Assembly: GCA_017559905.1 (NCBI GenBank)
Contig: JAFYQF010000002.1
Span: 1-64,000 of the forward strand
From: a bacterium
GTDB taxonomy: Bacteria > Cyanobacteriota > Vampirovibrionia > Gastranaerophilales > Gastranaerophilaceae
Length of the DNA: 64,000 nt
Reading direction: 5' to 3'
The translations under genes were made by a program, and so were the position numbers. The notes under the pieces were generated by a model that did not search any database, was not told the origin of the DNA, and saw nothing but the letters and a program-made list of their open reading frames with translations. Every line of letters starts with the position of its first letter. Within the stretch, counting starts at the first letter, position 1. This document shows, one piece after another, positions 24,659 to 33,060 of the stretch.

Positions 24659-25052
24659 TAGTTATAATATTTTTTATTCCTTGAACTAATTTTCCCAAAA
24701 AAGATTGTGAAGATCCCATTGTTCTTCTCGCTTCATAAGCTTTTAATTCCGATAATCTTTGCGACTCTAGCATTTCTTTAGCAGTCTTTGTATAAGTCTT
24801 CACAGCACTTGTAAGTGGTAACTTCCGAGTTTGAAAAACTTGATATCCTTCTCTTGCACCATAAGACAAGCCTAAAAGCTTCATCTCAACAATATTTTTT
24901 GAATAATCTTGTTTCAAACTCATATTAAATTTGCTCTGATTATTAACAATAGCCTCTACTTTTTCAATAGCTTTTGCAGGCTTCTTACTTAAATTATTTT
25001 CAACAAATAGTTGACCTCGTATACAGCCATAAAAATTTGTTATTTTTAACAT
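24654..25052 (-). CDS. hypothetical protein, third gene of a membrane-protein operon
   Basis: Unrecognised 132-aa protein, basic and helical, ending GKLVQGIKNIITK, which could be an amphipathic helix. An AAGGAGAAAGGA ribosome-binding site precedes it. It is 35 nt downstream of the 25735 gene on the same strand and is probably co-transcribed. It begins MLKITNFYGC but lacks a clear F-x-G leader. Confidence 0.5.
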   Translation of the reverse strand: MLKITNFYGCIRGQLFVENNLSKKPAKAIEKVEAIVNNQSKFNMSLKQDYSKNIVEMKLLGLSYGAREGYQVFQTRKLPLTSAVKTYTKTAKEMLESQRLSELKAYEARRTMGSSQSFLGKLVQGIKNIITK

Positions 25053-25087
25053 TTTTAAAATTCCTTTCTCCTTATAAATTCAAACTC

Positions 25088-25735
25088 TTAAACAGTCTTG
25101 TCCAAAGTTTTTACAGAAGATTTTTTATTACCATTTTCGTCTTCCAAACCTAAAAATTTCATCGCAGGGTGAATAAATGCATGCGAAACTTGTGGTGCAA
25201 AAATTGCAAGCCCAAACACTGAACCAATAATATTACCAAGTTCAACAGCTCCTTTCAAAACGGGGAATTGATTAGGTTTTTCTTTTTTCAATTCATCTAA
25301 AATTGTTTGGTCATATTTTTCACTAACAACAGTTCTTGTACCTTGACTATTGGCAGTACCTTTAATTTCTTTATCAAGAGTTAAAGTTCTGTTTTTAGGG
25401 GTTGTTTCACAAAGTTTTAGATAATGACCATATTGCTTATTCGATTTAAACTTTCCAACATCAGCAGAGTCAAACATTTTTTGAGCTAATTTAAACGCAC
25501 CATTTTTAAACAAAGGTACTATTAATAGGGCATAAACAGCCAAACAAGTCGCTTGATACAAAAACTCTTTTGTTGCTGCATAACGCTTTGTATCATGGTC
25601 AATATCATTATCTATTAAAATAAACCCAGGTCTACCAATTGCCTTAAGAGTAGTTTCAACAACAACTTGAGAGTTTGTATTTTGAGTCACATTTGTTAAT
25701 GATGAACTAGTAAGCATTCTTCCCAATATGTTCAT
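25088..25735 (-). CDS. membrane protein paralogous to its upstream neighbour
   Basis: Unrecognised 215-aa protein with hydrophobic segments at about 67-82 (ATCLAVYALLIVPLF) and 167-185 (GNIIGSVFGLAIFAPQV). It shares with the upstream 26283 gene the order TTLKAIGRPGFILID / DTKRYAATKEFLYQ (there TVKGICRPTFTMMD / ETKKYTAIREGLTE), so they are tandem paralogues. The start overlaps the upstream stop (TAATG), implying translational coupling. Function unknown. Confidence 0.6.
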   Translation of the reverse strand: MNILGRMLTSSSLTNVTQNTNSQVVVETTLKAIGRPGFILIDNDIDHDTKRYAATKEFLYQATCLAVYALLIVPLFKNGAFKLAQKMFDSADVGKFKSNKQYGHYLKLCETTPKNRTLTLDKEIKGTANSQGTRTVVSEKYDQTILDELKKEKPNQFPVLKGAVELGNIIGSVFGLAIFAPQVSHAFIHPAMKFLGLEDENGNKKSSVKTLDKTV

Positions 25736-26283
25736 TATACACCTCCCACTCTCATACCTGATTGCGGACGGCTAAAAAACGTTTGCAAAGTAGGCTTTTG
25801 ATTGATATTTAATTTTAAATCGCTAACAACCGCAACTGACTGAAGTTGAGGTGCAGAAGAAGTAACATCTAAATTTTTATCAACTTTTTTCTCATCTTTT
25901 TTTGTAGGAAAAAATTTATCCATAATTGGCTTTATTGTAGCCGAACAAAGACCTGGAATAATCAAAAGAGCTGCCACACAAACCCCAAGAAACATAGCAT
26001 TTTTCTTACCCTGTTTTTGAAGCTCTTCAGGCAAGAATTTCGCACACTTACCAGAAAGTTCTCCTAAACCCCAATATACAGGAATAGCAATAACTTCAGT
26101 CAAACCTTCTCTTATTGCAGTATATTTTTTAGTTTCATAATCTTCATGCTTATCCATCATTGTGAAAGTAGGACGACAAATACCTTTTACTGTTGCAATA
26201 GCCATTACAACATATGTCGGCTTACAATTTTCACCGAGGTTTTTACACAAACTCTTTAATTTTCCTGATATATTCGATGCCAT
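25735..26283 (-). CDS. membrane protein, first gene of a three-gene operon
   Basis: Unrecognised 182-aa protein. A motif (IATVKGICRPTFTMMDKH, about 28-45) is followed by two hydrophobic segments (VIAIPVYWGLGE at about 63-74; MFLGVCVAALLIIPGLC at about 96-112) and a long polar tail. It is paralogous to the next gene and shares a segment with the 21587 product. It carries a TAGCAAA-class promoter and a GTAGGGAAA leader similar to those of 31255 and 18733. Confidence 0.6.
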   Translation of the reverse strand: MASNISGKLKSLCKNLGENCKPTYVVMAIATVKGICRPTFTMMDKHEDYETKKYTAIREGLTEVIAIPVYWGLGELSGKCAKFLPEELQKQGKKNAMFLGVCVAALLIIPGLCSATIKPIMDKFFPTKKDEKKVDKNLDVTSSAPQLQSVAVVSDLKLNINQKPTLQTFFSRPQSGMRVGGV

Positions 26284-26306
26284 GTTTAAATTTCCCTACG
26301 TCTCAT

Positions 26307-26336
26307 GCTAAAACAGGTGAATTTATTTTTTTGCTA
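26307..26336 (-). promoter_or_regulatory. TAGCAAA/TGTTTTWAT-class promoter motif (reverse)
   Basis: Reverse strand TAGCAAA (26336-26330), 14-nt spacer, TGTTTTAGC (26315-26307), upstream of the 26283 operon. Confidence 0.5.
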
Positions 26337-26359
26337 GTAAGTAAAAAAATATTAAAAAT

Positions 26360-26388
26360 GAACTTTTTAAAATTCATTTCGTTATAAT
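26360..26388 (+). promoter_or_regulatory. possible ECF-sigma-type promoter (autoregulation)
   Basis: GAACTT at 26360-26365 and CGTTATAAT at 26380-26388 precede the anti-sigma/sigma operon. GAACTT is the usual -35 of ECF promoters, which would allow autoregulation. The TATAAT alone would also suit the housekeeping sigma. Confidence 0.35.
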
Positions 26389-26406
26389 AGTACAGAGGTT
26401 ACAACA

Positions 26407-26751
26407 ATGAAAGATAAATGCACAAAATACGAAGCTTTATTTACATTTGCTGACGAAAAAACGCTTTCGGCACACCTTGAGGAATGCGAAGATTGCAGAA
26501 ATGAACAAGCAAAAATGGATAGAGTTTCAGAGTTATTAGAAGAAGTTAAACCTTTATACAAACAAAGAAAGAATTCATTTAACCAATTAAAAGTTGCTTG
26601 TGTTCTTTTCGCATTGATATTTGGTGGAGCTTCAATAGGTGTGGTAGGTAATAATCAAGATTTTATGGATTACGTAAAATACGGAGAAACTTTAAGTGCT
26701 GAAGATTTAGGATTTCCGGTTGATTCATACGGCCTACTGCTGGTGGAATAA
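26407..26751 (+). CDS. anti-sigma factor, zinc-finger (ZAS) type
   Basis: Protein of 114 aa. The N-terminal domain carries a HxxxCxxC anti-sigma motif (AHLEECEDC, residues 22-30), followed by one transmembrane helix (about 58-76, VACVLFALIFGGASIGVV) and a short external tail. It predicts a membrane-bound factor that holds its cognate sigma until an envelope signal arrives. Unusually, it precedes the sigma gene, and its stop overlaps the sigma ATG (TAATGG), coupling their translation. Confidence 0.75.
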   Translation: MKDKCTKYEALFTFADEKTLSAHLEECEDCRNEQAKMDRVSELLEEVKPLYKQRKNSFNQLKVACVLFALIFGGASIGVVGNNQDFMDYVKYGETLSAEDLGFPVDSYGLLLVE

Positions 26752-27251
26752 TGGATTTAAAGGAATTAATTAAACAAAACAAACAAAACGTAAAAAGCAT
26801 AATCAGGCTGATTACAAAAGAAGAAAACAACGAAGACCTTGAACAAGAAGTCTATGTTAAAGTGTGGAAAAACGCAGACAAATACAAAGAACAAGGCTCT
26901 TTTTCAAGCTGGATAAAAACTATTGCAAAAAATGTATCGAAAGATTATCTAAAATCTTCATACAGAAAACACCAAGACCTAACATCATCAGAAGACGAAG
27001 TTCTAGTTTTAGTAAAAGACCAAAAAGCAACACCAGAAAATAAACTATTAAAAACAGAACGGCAAGAACAAATTTTAAAAGCCATAAATGAACTTAAACC
27101 TAAATTTAAAGAAGTTATTCTTCTTTGCGAAATAGAGGGATTTAGTTATGAAGAATGCGCGCAAAAACTAAAATGCCCTTTAGGAACAATCAAATCAAGA
27201 TTGTACAATGCAAAAAAAGAATTGGCAGAGAAATTACAAGATCTAATGTAA
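26751..27251 (+). CDS. ECF-family RNA polymerase sigma factor
   Basis: Sigma-70 factor of 166 aa. Region 2 is visible (DLEQEVYVKVWKNADKY, then FSSWIKTIAKNVSKDYL), as is region 4 with its helix-turn-helix (YEECAQKLKCPLGTIKSRLYNAKKEL). Region 3 is absent, which defines the ECF class. It directs transcription of an envelope-stress regulon, probably including its own operon. The overlap with the anti-sigma gene and the Spy-like gene 17 nt downstream support that. Confidence 0.9.
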   Translation: MDLKELIKQNKQNVKSIIRLITKEENNEDLEQEVYVKVWKNADKYKEQGSFSSWIKTIAKNVSKDYLKSSYRKHQDLTSSEDEVLVLVKDQKATPENKLLKTERQEQILKAINELKPKFKEVILLCEIEGFSYEECAQKLKCPLGTIKSRLYNAKKELAEKLQDLM

Positions 27252-27268
27252 ATAAGAAAGGACATAAC

Positions 27269-27847
27269 ATGAAAAAATCATTAATTTTAGCACTAATGGT
27301 AGCATTGACTGCAGGTTGCGCATTTGCTACAACAGAACCTCTTACAACTCCAACTAAACAAGCTCCTATTGTAGCACCTGAACCTGACAAAAACCTTCAA
27401 GGTCCAAAAGGTGATAGAATGCACAAACCTCACCACAAAGGAAAAGTCAATTTTGAAAAAAGATTAAACCTAACTGAAGAACAAAAAATAAAAGCAAAAG
27501 AATTGCGTCAAAAAGGTCACGAAGAAATGAAACCTCTTATGGAACAAATCAAAGACCTTAAACAGAAAAAAGAAGCAGTTAAATTATCAAGAATAGCCGT
27601 TGAAGAACAAGAAAAAAGAATTGCGGAAATAGATAAACAACTACAAGTTCTAAAAAAACAAGCTCACGAAATGAGAACTAAAAACTTCAAAGAATTCGAA
27701 GCTATTTTAACTGACAAACAGAAAAAAGAACTTAAACAAATGAAAAAAGAAGGTAGAAAAAACTTCGAAAAAAACAAGAAAAAATGCAAGAAAGAAACAA
27801 AATGTGAGTGCCCTATGATGCCTCCAAAACCCCCAGTAAAGAAATAA
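27269..27847 (+). CDS. Spy/CpxP-like periplasmic protein
   Basis: Protein of 192 aa with a signal peptide (residues 1-19) containing ALTAGC, which could also be read as a lipobox. Two LTxxQ motifs follow (LNLTEEQKIKAKEL and ILTDKQKKELKQM), the signature of Spy/CpxP/ZraP-like periplasmic chaperones and metal sensors. The helical body is very Lys-rich, and the tail has a cysteine cluster (KKCKKETKCECPMM) that may bind metal. The ATG at 27269 with AGAAAGGA upstream is preferred over the longer frame overlapping the sigma gene. In the operon it is the likely sensor or effector of the ECF system, comparable in layout to CnrX-type systems. Confidence 0.75.
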   Translation: MKKSLILALMVALTAGCAFATTEPLTTPTKQAPIVAPEPDKNLQGPKGDRMHKPHHKGKVNFEKRLNLTEEQKIKAKELRQKGHEEMKPLMEQIKDLKQKKEAVKLSRIAVEEQEKRIAEIDKQLQVLKKQAHEMRTKNFKEFEAILTDKQKKELKQMKKEGRKNFEKNKKKCKKETKCECPMMPPKPPVKK

Positions 27848-27859
27848 GTTATATTGAAT

Positions 27860-27890
27860 AAACGGAAGCTTTTAACAAGCTTCCGTTTTA
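27860..27890. terminator. bidirectional terminator
   Basis: AAACGGAAGCTT / AAGCTTCCGTTT stem between convergent genes. Confidence 0.85.
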
Positions 27891-27898
27891 GATTTCAA

Positions 27899-30800
27899 TT
27901 ATTTTTTGTATTTGTTTAATAAATTACCTTTATCTTCAATCTTATTATCTGCAACAATTTTTGATTGAGCTTGAACCACTTGTTTTTTAGCTGGCTCAAT
28001 GTCAGCGTAATAAGCAGGGTCATCCAATGATTCCATAGCTTTCATAACACCCAATCTTCCAGCTTTCAACTGCATGTCCGCCAACCAAGACTGGATTGCC
28101 CAAGTTAGTAAAACGTTCAATGCAAACCAAGATACACCCAAAGCCGCTGCTGTATTCACCAAACCTTTTGTCATAAATATTTGTGCAACTTTTCCTGAAG
28201 AAACCAACTTAATAACTTCATCTGGATTTTTTTGGAACTCTTTCCACAATGAACCAAGAATTTTTTCTAACTGTTCTTTAGGGATATTATCAATAATTTT
28301 TTCCACATTTGGCAATATCTTAAGCATAGTTGCTTTGTCCATACTAGAAAATTGTCTGCTATCAGCCCAGTCTTGGAACTCACTATCAGTCATTTTTTCA
28401 ACTTTTTCTTTGAATTTAGAAATTTGTTCTTTTGGACTAAACATTTTATCAATGCTTTCTTGTAATTTAGATTTTGGCGGAGGAACGGATGTGTCAACAT
28501 TTCCAGTCAAAGAATTTGCTTTATTTTGAGCTTTACCCATTATTGCATTGTAGCGGTCAACAAAAGCATCAACTGCGCTAGGAACCTCTTTCAACGTATA
28601 AGGGAAGTTCTCTTTTGAAAAAGCCTTACTAAAGAATTTATCAATATCATCTGATTTTTCAACAAAAGTTTTCTTATCAATTAGTTCTGCAAAAGCCTTT
28701 TTGAACGCATTCGGATCAAATACAGCAACATCACCATAAGTATATTTTCCATATCTATTCATTAATGCATAAATAAAATCTTCCATTTCTGGATGAGTTT
28801 TTGAAATTCTTTCGCAAGACGCAAGAAGATTTTTAATATTATCTTCCCCAAGTGCATCGTAAGCAATATCTACATATTTTCGAACAGCTCTATCAAAACG
28901 AGCATCTGGCATTCTTTGCAAAGCACCTGTATTTTTAACCAAGATATTAAGCATATCAGCACGCAACTTTGGATCAAACTCGTTTGTTTGCAAACGTTTC
29001 AATAGGTTTAAAGTGAATTTCCATTCATTATCACCCAAATCCAACCTATTTTTCATATCAATAATAGAACTTTCAATCTTTTTAATTATCCTAATTTGTT
29101 CAAAATTAGGCATCATACCAAATTCTTCAGAATTTATTCTTATATTCTTAACAAGTTTTGTACCTAATTCACCAATAGTATCGTTTTTGAAATCCATTCC
29201 GTTGATAAGTGCGGCAATTGGCTTGTCTTTAAGTTCAACGTTACCAACCTTGTGCGAAACGTTTTCAGATACAGCATTCAAATAATTTGTAAAAGTTTTG
29301 CTTTTTAAGAAATTGCTTGCTTTTGCCAATTTATCAACAACTTTTTCTAATACAGATGCGGCTGATAATTTACCATTTTTCACCTGAACCGCAGTGTAAA
29401 TAAATGGTGAAAGCATTGCAAAAAATCCAGCATACAACGCAAATGGTTGTGCAATTTCAACAGCAGCTTCCATTGATTCTGAATAAATTTGCGAATTGTC
29501 ATCTACTTTTTCAAAAGTATTGAATAATTTTCTCTGTAGATTTTTTGCTTCTCGAAGTTGTTCATCACTGATATCTTCTGATTTTTGCAACTGATCCAGC
29601 AACAATTGATGGTCTTTAAACTCATTTCGTTTATATTTATCGTAAGCATAATACTGTTTCAATACAGTAGGAACAAATAATGCAACCTCTTTTGTTTTTT
29701 GTGCAAATGTTTGTTTTTTACCTTTTGTATCTTTTACTTCTTTATAATCTTCTTCAGCATAACCAATAAAGTTAGTTGGGTCTTTTTCCAATTCACGTTT
29801 TGCTGTATAACGACCAGCACGAGCAGCAGATTTTTGTAGTTTCAAAGCTATTAATGCGGCAGGAATAGCTGACACAACAGCGCCTATTAAACCAATTATT
29901 TTAGCGTTACCCCAACGGTGAGAAAGCCCTGCGGCAAAAAGTTTTTTAGTATTTTTAAAAATTTCATCAAAATCGTATTTTTTAGAAGATTTTGACAATC
30001 CATTTCTTGCCATTTTATGGTCAGCACTGTCATCAAGCAACTCTCCAACAAATTTTTTCCATCTTGTTGTATAACCTGGAGCACCTGGCTTAAGTTCTTT
30101 AAATCTTGCAAATGCCACTTTAGCTTCGTCAGTACCATATTTTTCAACTGTATTATTTATAATTTTATCAGTTAGACCTGTTTTGTTCATAACAAGCCCT
30201 GTTAACCAGCCAAAGAAGCCACCAACAATTGGAGTTGACCCCATAATTACACCAGCTGCAACTTCCATATTTTCAGAATATTTTTCAGCTTCATTGTTGA
30301 TAATTCTAACAGAACGTTGAATAACTTCTTTATCTTTTTGCGCTTGTTTTAATTCTTCAGGAGATAGCTGACGTGAAACTTTTTTAGAAGCATCAGAATC
30401 AGCTAATTTTGATTGTTTATAAGCTTTTCTATCCTTAATTATTCCAATAATACTTTTGAATAAACCACCTTTAAGTTTATCCTTTTTCTTTTCTTTTTTA
30501 AGTTCAGGATGTTCTTCAATATATTTTTTAGCTTGTGCAATTTGTTCAGGAGTGTATTTTACAAAAGCTTTTGGATCTTCTAATATTTTTCGTGCTTGAT
30601 AACGAGCAATTTTAGAACTGCTAACTTGTAATGATGAAGCATAAATATTAGCTCCAATAAATGAAGCTACTGTTAACCCTAGAATCCCCAAATAACCACC
30701 TTTAGTTTTTCGAAGATATTTTTTAGCTTCTTTCATATAGTTATTATGAATTTCTAGCGCTTGTTTTTTTAATTCAGGGTTTCTAATAGCATCAACTTTT

Positions 30801-31255
30801 TTCTTTGATGAAAAATGCCATTCATAAAAACCGCTTTTGTTAGGTCGAGTTTTATGAATATCATCAGTAATTGCTTGAGCAAGCTTCCTTGCATTCTCAT
30901 CGTCCCAGAAAAGCTTTTCTTCCAAATCCCATAGAGCTTTGTTAGCAGGAATAATAACTTTTTTACCAATAGCCCCGCCTGAAGCAAACATCGTCAAAAA
31001 TGGTGCTATCGCAACAATTGGTTGAGTAGCAGTTTCAACGTTTTCTGCGACATTTTCAGAATGGTTATCCATAATGTCAACAACGTCGATAATAGTTTCG
31101 CCAAGTTGTTTTGCAGCATCTAATTCAGCTTTGGAATACTGTCTTCTTTTAGCTAATTCTTCTCTTTGGGCATTGTTATTAGCTTGTTCTTCTTCCCAAG
31201 TTTTAAAATTCTTTTGGTTTTTAGCTACTTGAGCTAACGAATTAAAAAAATCCAT
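27899..31255 (-). CDS. giant repeat-built multi-pass membrane protein
   Basis: Unrecognised 1118-aa protein made of at least two to three repeats of one module. Each has a helix of the form SENxExA...P followed by a hydrophobic segment: NHSENVAENVETATQPIVAI (about 62-81), KYSENMEVAAGVIMGSTPIV (about 320) and IYSESMEAAVEIAQPFALY (about 600). Each is paired with a second hydrophobic segment and a basic motif: SKIARYQARKILEDPKAFV, ARAGRYTAKRELEKDPTNF and LKAGRLGVMKAMESLDDPA. Long charged helical linkers separate them. There is no signal peptide. The repeats and orientation suggest a large membrane scaffold, but function is unknown. A lone ribosome-binding site (GGGAAAC) precedes the ATG. Confidence 0.65.
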   Translation of the reverse strand: MDFFNSLAQVAKNQKNFKTWEEEQANNNAQREELAKRRQYSKAELDAAKQLGETIIDVVDIMDNHSENVAENVETATQPIVAIAPFLTMFASGGAIGKKVIIPANKALWDLEEKLFWDDENARKLAQAITDDIHKTRPNKSGFYEWHFSSKKKVDAIRNPELKKQALEIHNNYMKEAKKYLRKTKGGYLGILGLTVASFIGANIYASSLQVSSSKIARYQARKILEDPKAFVKYTPEQIAQAKKYIEEHPELKKEKKKDKLKGGLFKSIIGIIKDRKAYKQSKLADSDASKKVSRQLSPEELKQAQKDKEVIQRSVRIINNEAEKYSENMEVAAGVIMGSTPIVGGFFGWLTGLVMNKTGLTDKIINNTVEKYGTDEAKVAFARFKELKPGAPGYTTRWKKFVGELLDDSADHKMARNGLSKSSKKYDFDEIFKNTKKLFAAGLSHRWGNAKIIGLIGAVVSAIPAALIALKLQKSAARAGRYTAKRELEKDPTNFIGYAEEDYKEVKDTKGKKQTFAQKTKEVALFVPTVLKQYYAYDKYKRNEFKDHQLLLDQLQKSEDISDEQLREAKNLQRKLFNTFEKVDDNSQIYSESMEAAVEIAQPFALYAGFFAMLSPFIYTAVQVKNGKLSAASVLEKVVDKLAKASNFLKSKTFTNYLNAVSENVSHKVGNVELKDKPIAALINGMDFKNDTIGELGTKLVKNIRINSEEFGMMPNFEQIRIIKKIESSIIDMKNRLDLGDNEWKFTLNLLKRLQTNEFDPKLRADMLNILVKNTGALQRMPDARFDRAVRKYVDIAYDALGEDNIKNLLASCERISKTHPEMEDFIYALMNRYGKYTYGDVAVFDPNAFKKAFAELIDKKTFVEKSDDIDKFFSKAFSKENFPYTLKEVPSAVDAFVDRYNAIMGKAQNKANSLTGNVDTSVPPPKSKLQESIDKMFSPKEQISKFKEKVEKMTDSEFQDWADSRQFSSMDKATMLKILPNVEKIIDNIPKEQLEKILGSLWKEFQKNPDEVIKLVSSGKVAQIFMTKGLVNTAAALGVSWFALNVLLTWAIQSWLADMQLKAGRLGVMKAMESLDDPAYYADIEPAKKQVVQAQSKIVADNKIEDKGNLLNKYKK

Positions 31256-31287
31256 TTTGTTTCCCGTTAATTTTCCCTATATTATTA

Positions 31288-31316
31288 TAAAAAACAGGAA
31301 CACAAAATATTTGCTA
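31288..31316 (-). promoter_or_regulatory. TAGCAAA/TGTTTTWAT-class promoter motif (reverse)
   Basis: Reverse strand TAGCAAA (31316-31310), 13-nt spacer, TGTTTTTTA (31296-31288) followed by TAATAATATAGGGAAAATT before the giant membrane-protein gene. Confidence 0.55.
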
Positions 31317-31333
31317 TTTATATACTCTAAATA

Positions 31334-32002
31334 TTAATATTTGTTTACAGACAACGAAATTACAAACTCTGTGCCCTCGTCATCAGATTTTAATAAAGAC
31401 AAATCTCCACCCATTAAACGCAAATTATTTTTACAAATATATAATCCTAGCCCACTACCATAGGATTTAGAAGTTTTGCCAAAATCAAAAATTTTAGCAA
31501 CAAATTCTTCAGGAATTTTTTCACCATTATTAAAAATTTTTACAAACACAACATCTTTTTCTAACTCTATTTTTAAAGATATTAACCCCTCATGCTCGAT
31601 TGCTTCTATAGCATTTTTAATCAAATTCAAAAGAATAGCCAGAAACTTATTTTCATCTACACAAACACAAATTGCGCCAGATGCTTCAAATTCTAATTCA
31701 ATTTTTTTATCCAAAATATAAACTTTTGCCATCTCGACAGCGTGAGTAACTAACAAGTTCAAATCATAAGACTTTACTTCATAATTATTGATAGCCTTTA
31801 AATCTAACAGAGAATTGCTTATCATTTGAGAAGATTTTTTTATGCAATTAAGCGCATTGTCAATCGAAGGGATTGTAATATTATTTTTTTCAAGGTGTTT
31901 TTTTATAATTTCACAATAAACATCAGTAACAGATAACTGATTACGAATTTCATGAGAAACACATCTTACCTGATTTTTAATTAAGTCTTCATTATTTTGC
32001 AT
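31334..32002 (-). CDS. sensor histidine kinase, soluble
   Basis: Protein of 222 aa with a HisKA-type phosphoacceptor motif (SHEIRNQLS, H17) and a HATPase_c domain: N-box LLNLIKNAIEAIE, G1-like FNNGEKIP, F-box IFDFGKTSK and G2 GSGLGLYI. There is no sensing domain or membrane helix, so it must respond through partners or intracellular signals. It lies downstream of the LuxR-type response regulator on the same strand, with a terminator between them, suggesting partly separate expression. Confidence 0.9.
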   Translation of the reverse strand: MQNNEDLIKNQVRCVSHEIRNQLSVTDVYCEIIKKHLEKNNITIPSIDNALNCIKKSSQMISNSLLDLKAINNYEVKSYDLNLLVTHAVEMAKVYILDKKIELEFEASGAICVCVDENKFLAILLNLIKNAIEAIEHEGLISLKIELEKDVVFVKIFNNGEKIPEEFVAKIFDFGKTSKSYGSGLGLYICKNNLRLMGGDLSLLKSDDEGTEFVISLSVNKY

Positions 32003-32030
32003 AAAAATTATCTCCTAGAAAGTTTGACTA

Positions 32031-32066
32031 AAAAAAGGCTTGACCCTGTTATAAGCCAAGCCTTTT
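32031..32066 (-). terminator. intra-operon terminator between regulator and kinase
   Basis: AAAAGGCTTG / CAAGCCTTTT inverted repeat. On the reverse strand a T run follows, so it would reduce transcription from the regulator into the kinase gene. Confidence 0.8.
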
Positions 32067-32086
32067 GCCTTTAAGTTTCAGAACAC

Positions 32087-32788
32087 TTAAACTGATGCTT
32101 TAACACGTCTTTTGCTAGCAAATCCGTTATTCAAAGCATATAAAACTGCTTGAGTTCTATCATTAACTTGTAATTTTTGGAAAATATTATTTACGTGAGT
32201 CTTAACAGTAGTTTCAGAGATAAATAATTTTGCCGCAATACCCTTGTAGTTATTACCTTGAGTAAGTAAATCAAGAACTTCTTCTTCACGACCAGTAAGG
32301 TAAGAAAGTAGATTTTCTTCTTGAACTGCAGAAGATTCGTTTTTGAAAGAACGTTGAAAATATTCAAAGAATCTTGAAGATAGAGCAGAAGGCAAGTAAA
32401 CTTTTCCTGCAGCAACTTCATCAATAGCATAAATCAATTGAGCAGACGCCATAGTTTTTAGAACATAACCTTTAGCACCTAATTTCATAGCTCTAAAGAT
32501 TAAATCAGCATCATCATAACCACTCAAAGCAATCACTTTTGTATCTAATTCTAATTTTTCAATTTCTTGAATAGCTTGCAAACCATCTTTTTCTGGCATA
32601 TTAATATCCATCAAAACAATATCGGGGCAATATTTTTTAATCAAGTTAATTGCTACATTAGCGCTTGTAGTAGCTCCAACAACATCATAGCTTGTTTCAA
32701 GACTGATTAATTCTTTCACACCTCTCAAGTGATCAGCATTATCATCTACTAACAAAATTCTTGATTTTCTTTTAAACTCTCTCATCAT
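32087..32788 (-). CDS. NarL/LuxR-family response regulator
   Basis: Protein of 233 aa. The N-terminal receiver domain has the acidic pair LLVDDN (about 13-18), phospho-aspartate LMDINMP (about D60) and K in YVLKTM (about 110). The C-terminal LuxR-type helix-turn-helix reads LTGREEEVLDLLTQGNNYKGIAAKL, followed by TVKTHVNNIFQKL. It is a DNA-binding regulator, presumably phosphorylated by the downstream kinase. Its targets are unknown; the nearby structured leader upstream of rmuC is not obviously one. AAGGGGAAAG lies directly before two consecutive ATGs. Confidence 0.92.
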   Translation of the reverse strand: MMREFKRKSRILLVDDNADHLRGVKELISLETSYDVVGATTSANVAINLIKKYCPDIVLMDINMPEKDGLQAIQEIEKLELDTKVIALSGYDDADLIFRAMKLGAKGYVLKTMASAQLIYAIDEVAAGKVYLPSALSSRFFEYFQRSFKNESSAVQEENLLSYLTGREEEVLDLLTQGNNYKGIAAKLFISETTVKTHVNNIFQKLQVNDRTQAVLYALNNGFASKRRVKASV

Positions 32789-32846
32789 CTTTCCCCTTTA
32801 TTTAAATTAAGTAATTAAGTTCTCTCTACATTGTTTATACTACTAC

Positions 32847-32982
32847 TTTTGAGGGGGTGAATTCATCCATGCACCGATTGATATTGAAGTCATGGGAGTC
32901 TGAGAAAACAGTCTAAACCTTTGGATTGACAAAACCCCTCAATCCATGTCTACATCATGCTTTGCAGCATGGTTGATTTTTT
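32847..32982 (+). ncRNA. candidate structured RNA or leader with terminator
   Basis: A 270-nt gene-free gap. TTGAGGGG (32849-32856) can pair with CCCCTCAA (32935-32942), while GGATTG (32923-32928) can alternatively pair with CAATCC (32940-32945), so the two helices exclude each other. A hairpin CATGCT/AGCATG (32956-32971) followed by a T run (32976-32982) looks like a Rho-independent terminator. The arrangement is that of a small RNA or a riboswitch-like leader. No known family is recognised. Confidence 0.35.
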
Positions 32983-33011
32983 AGAGTTGCAAAAATTAAT
33001 ATAATCTTTTT

Positions 33012-33035
33012 AGACTAAACCACATGTGGTATAAT
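33012..33035 (+). promoter_or_regulatory. promoter and palindrome upstream of rmuC
   Basis: TGTGGTATAAT gives an extended -10 (TATAAT 33030-33035). It overlaps a perfect 10-bp palindrome, CCACATGTGG (33020-33029), which could be an operator. Confidence 0.45.
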
Positions 33036-33060
33036 TCATAAAAAAGAGGGAGATTTTTCA

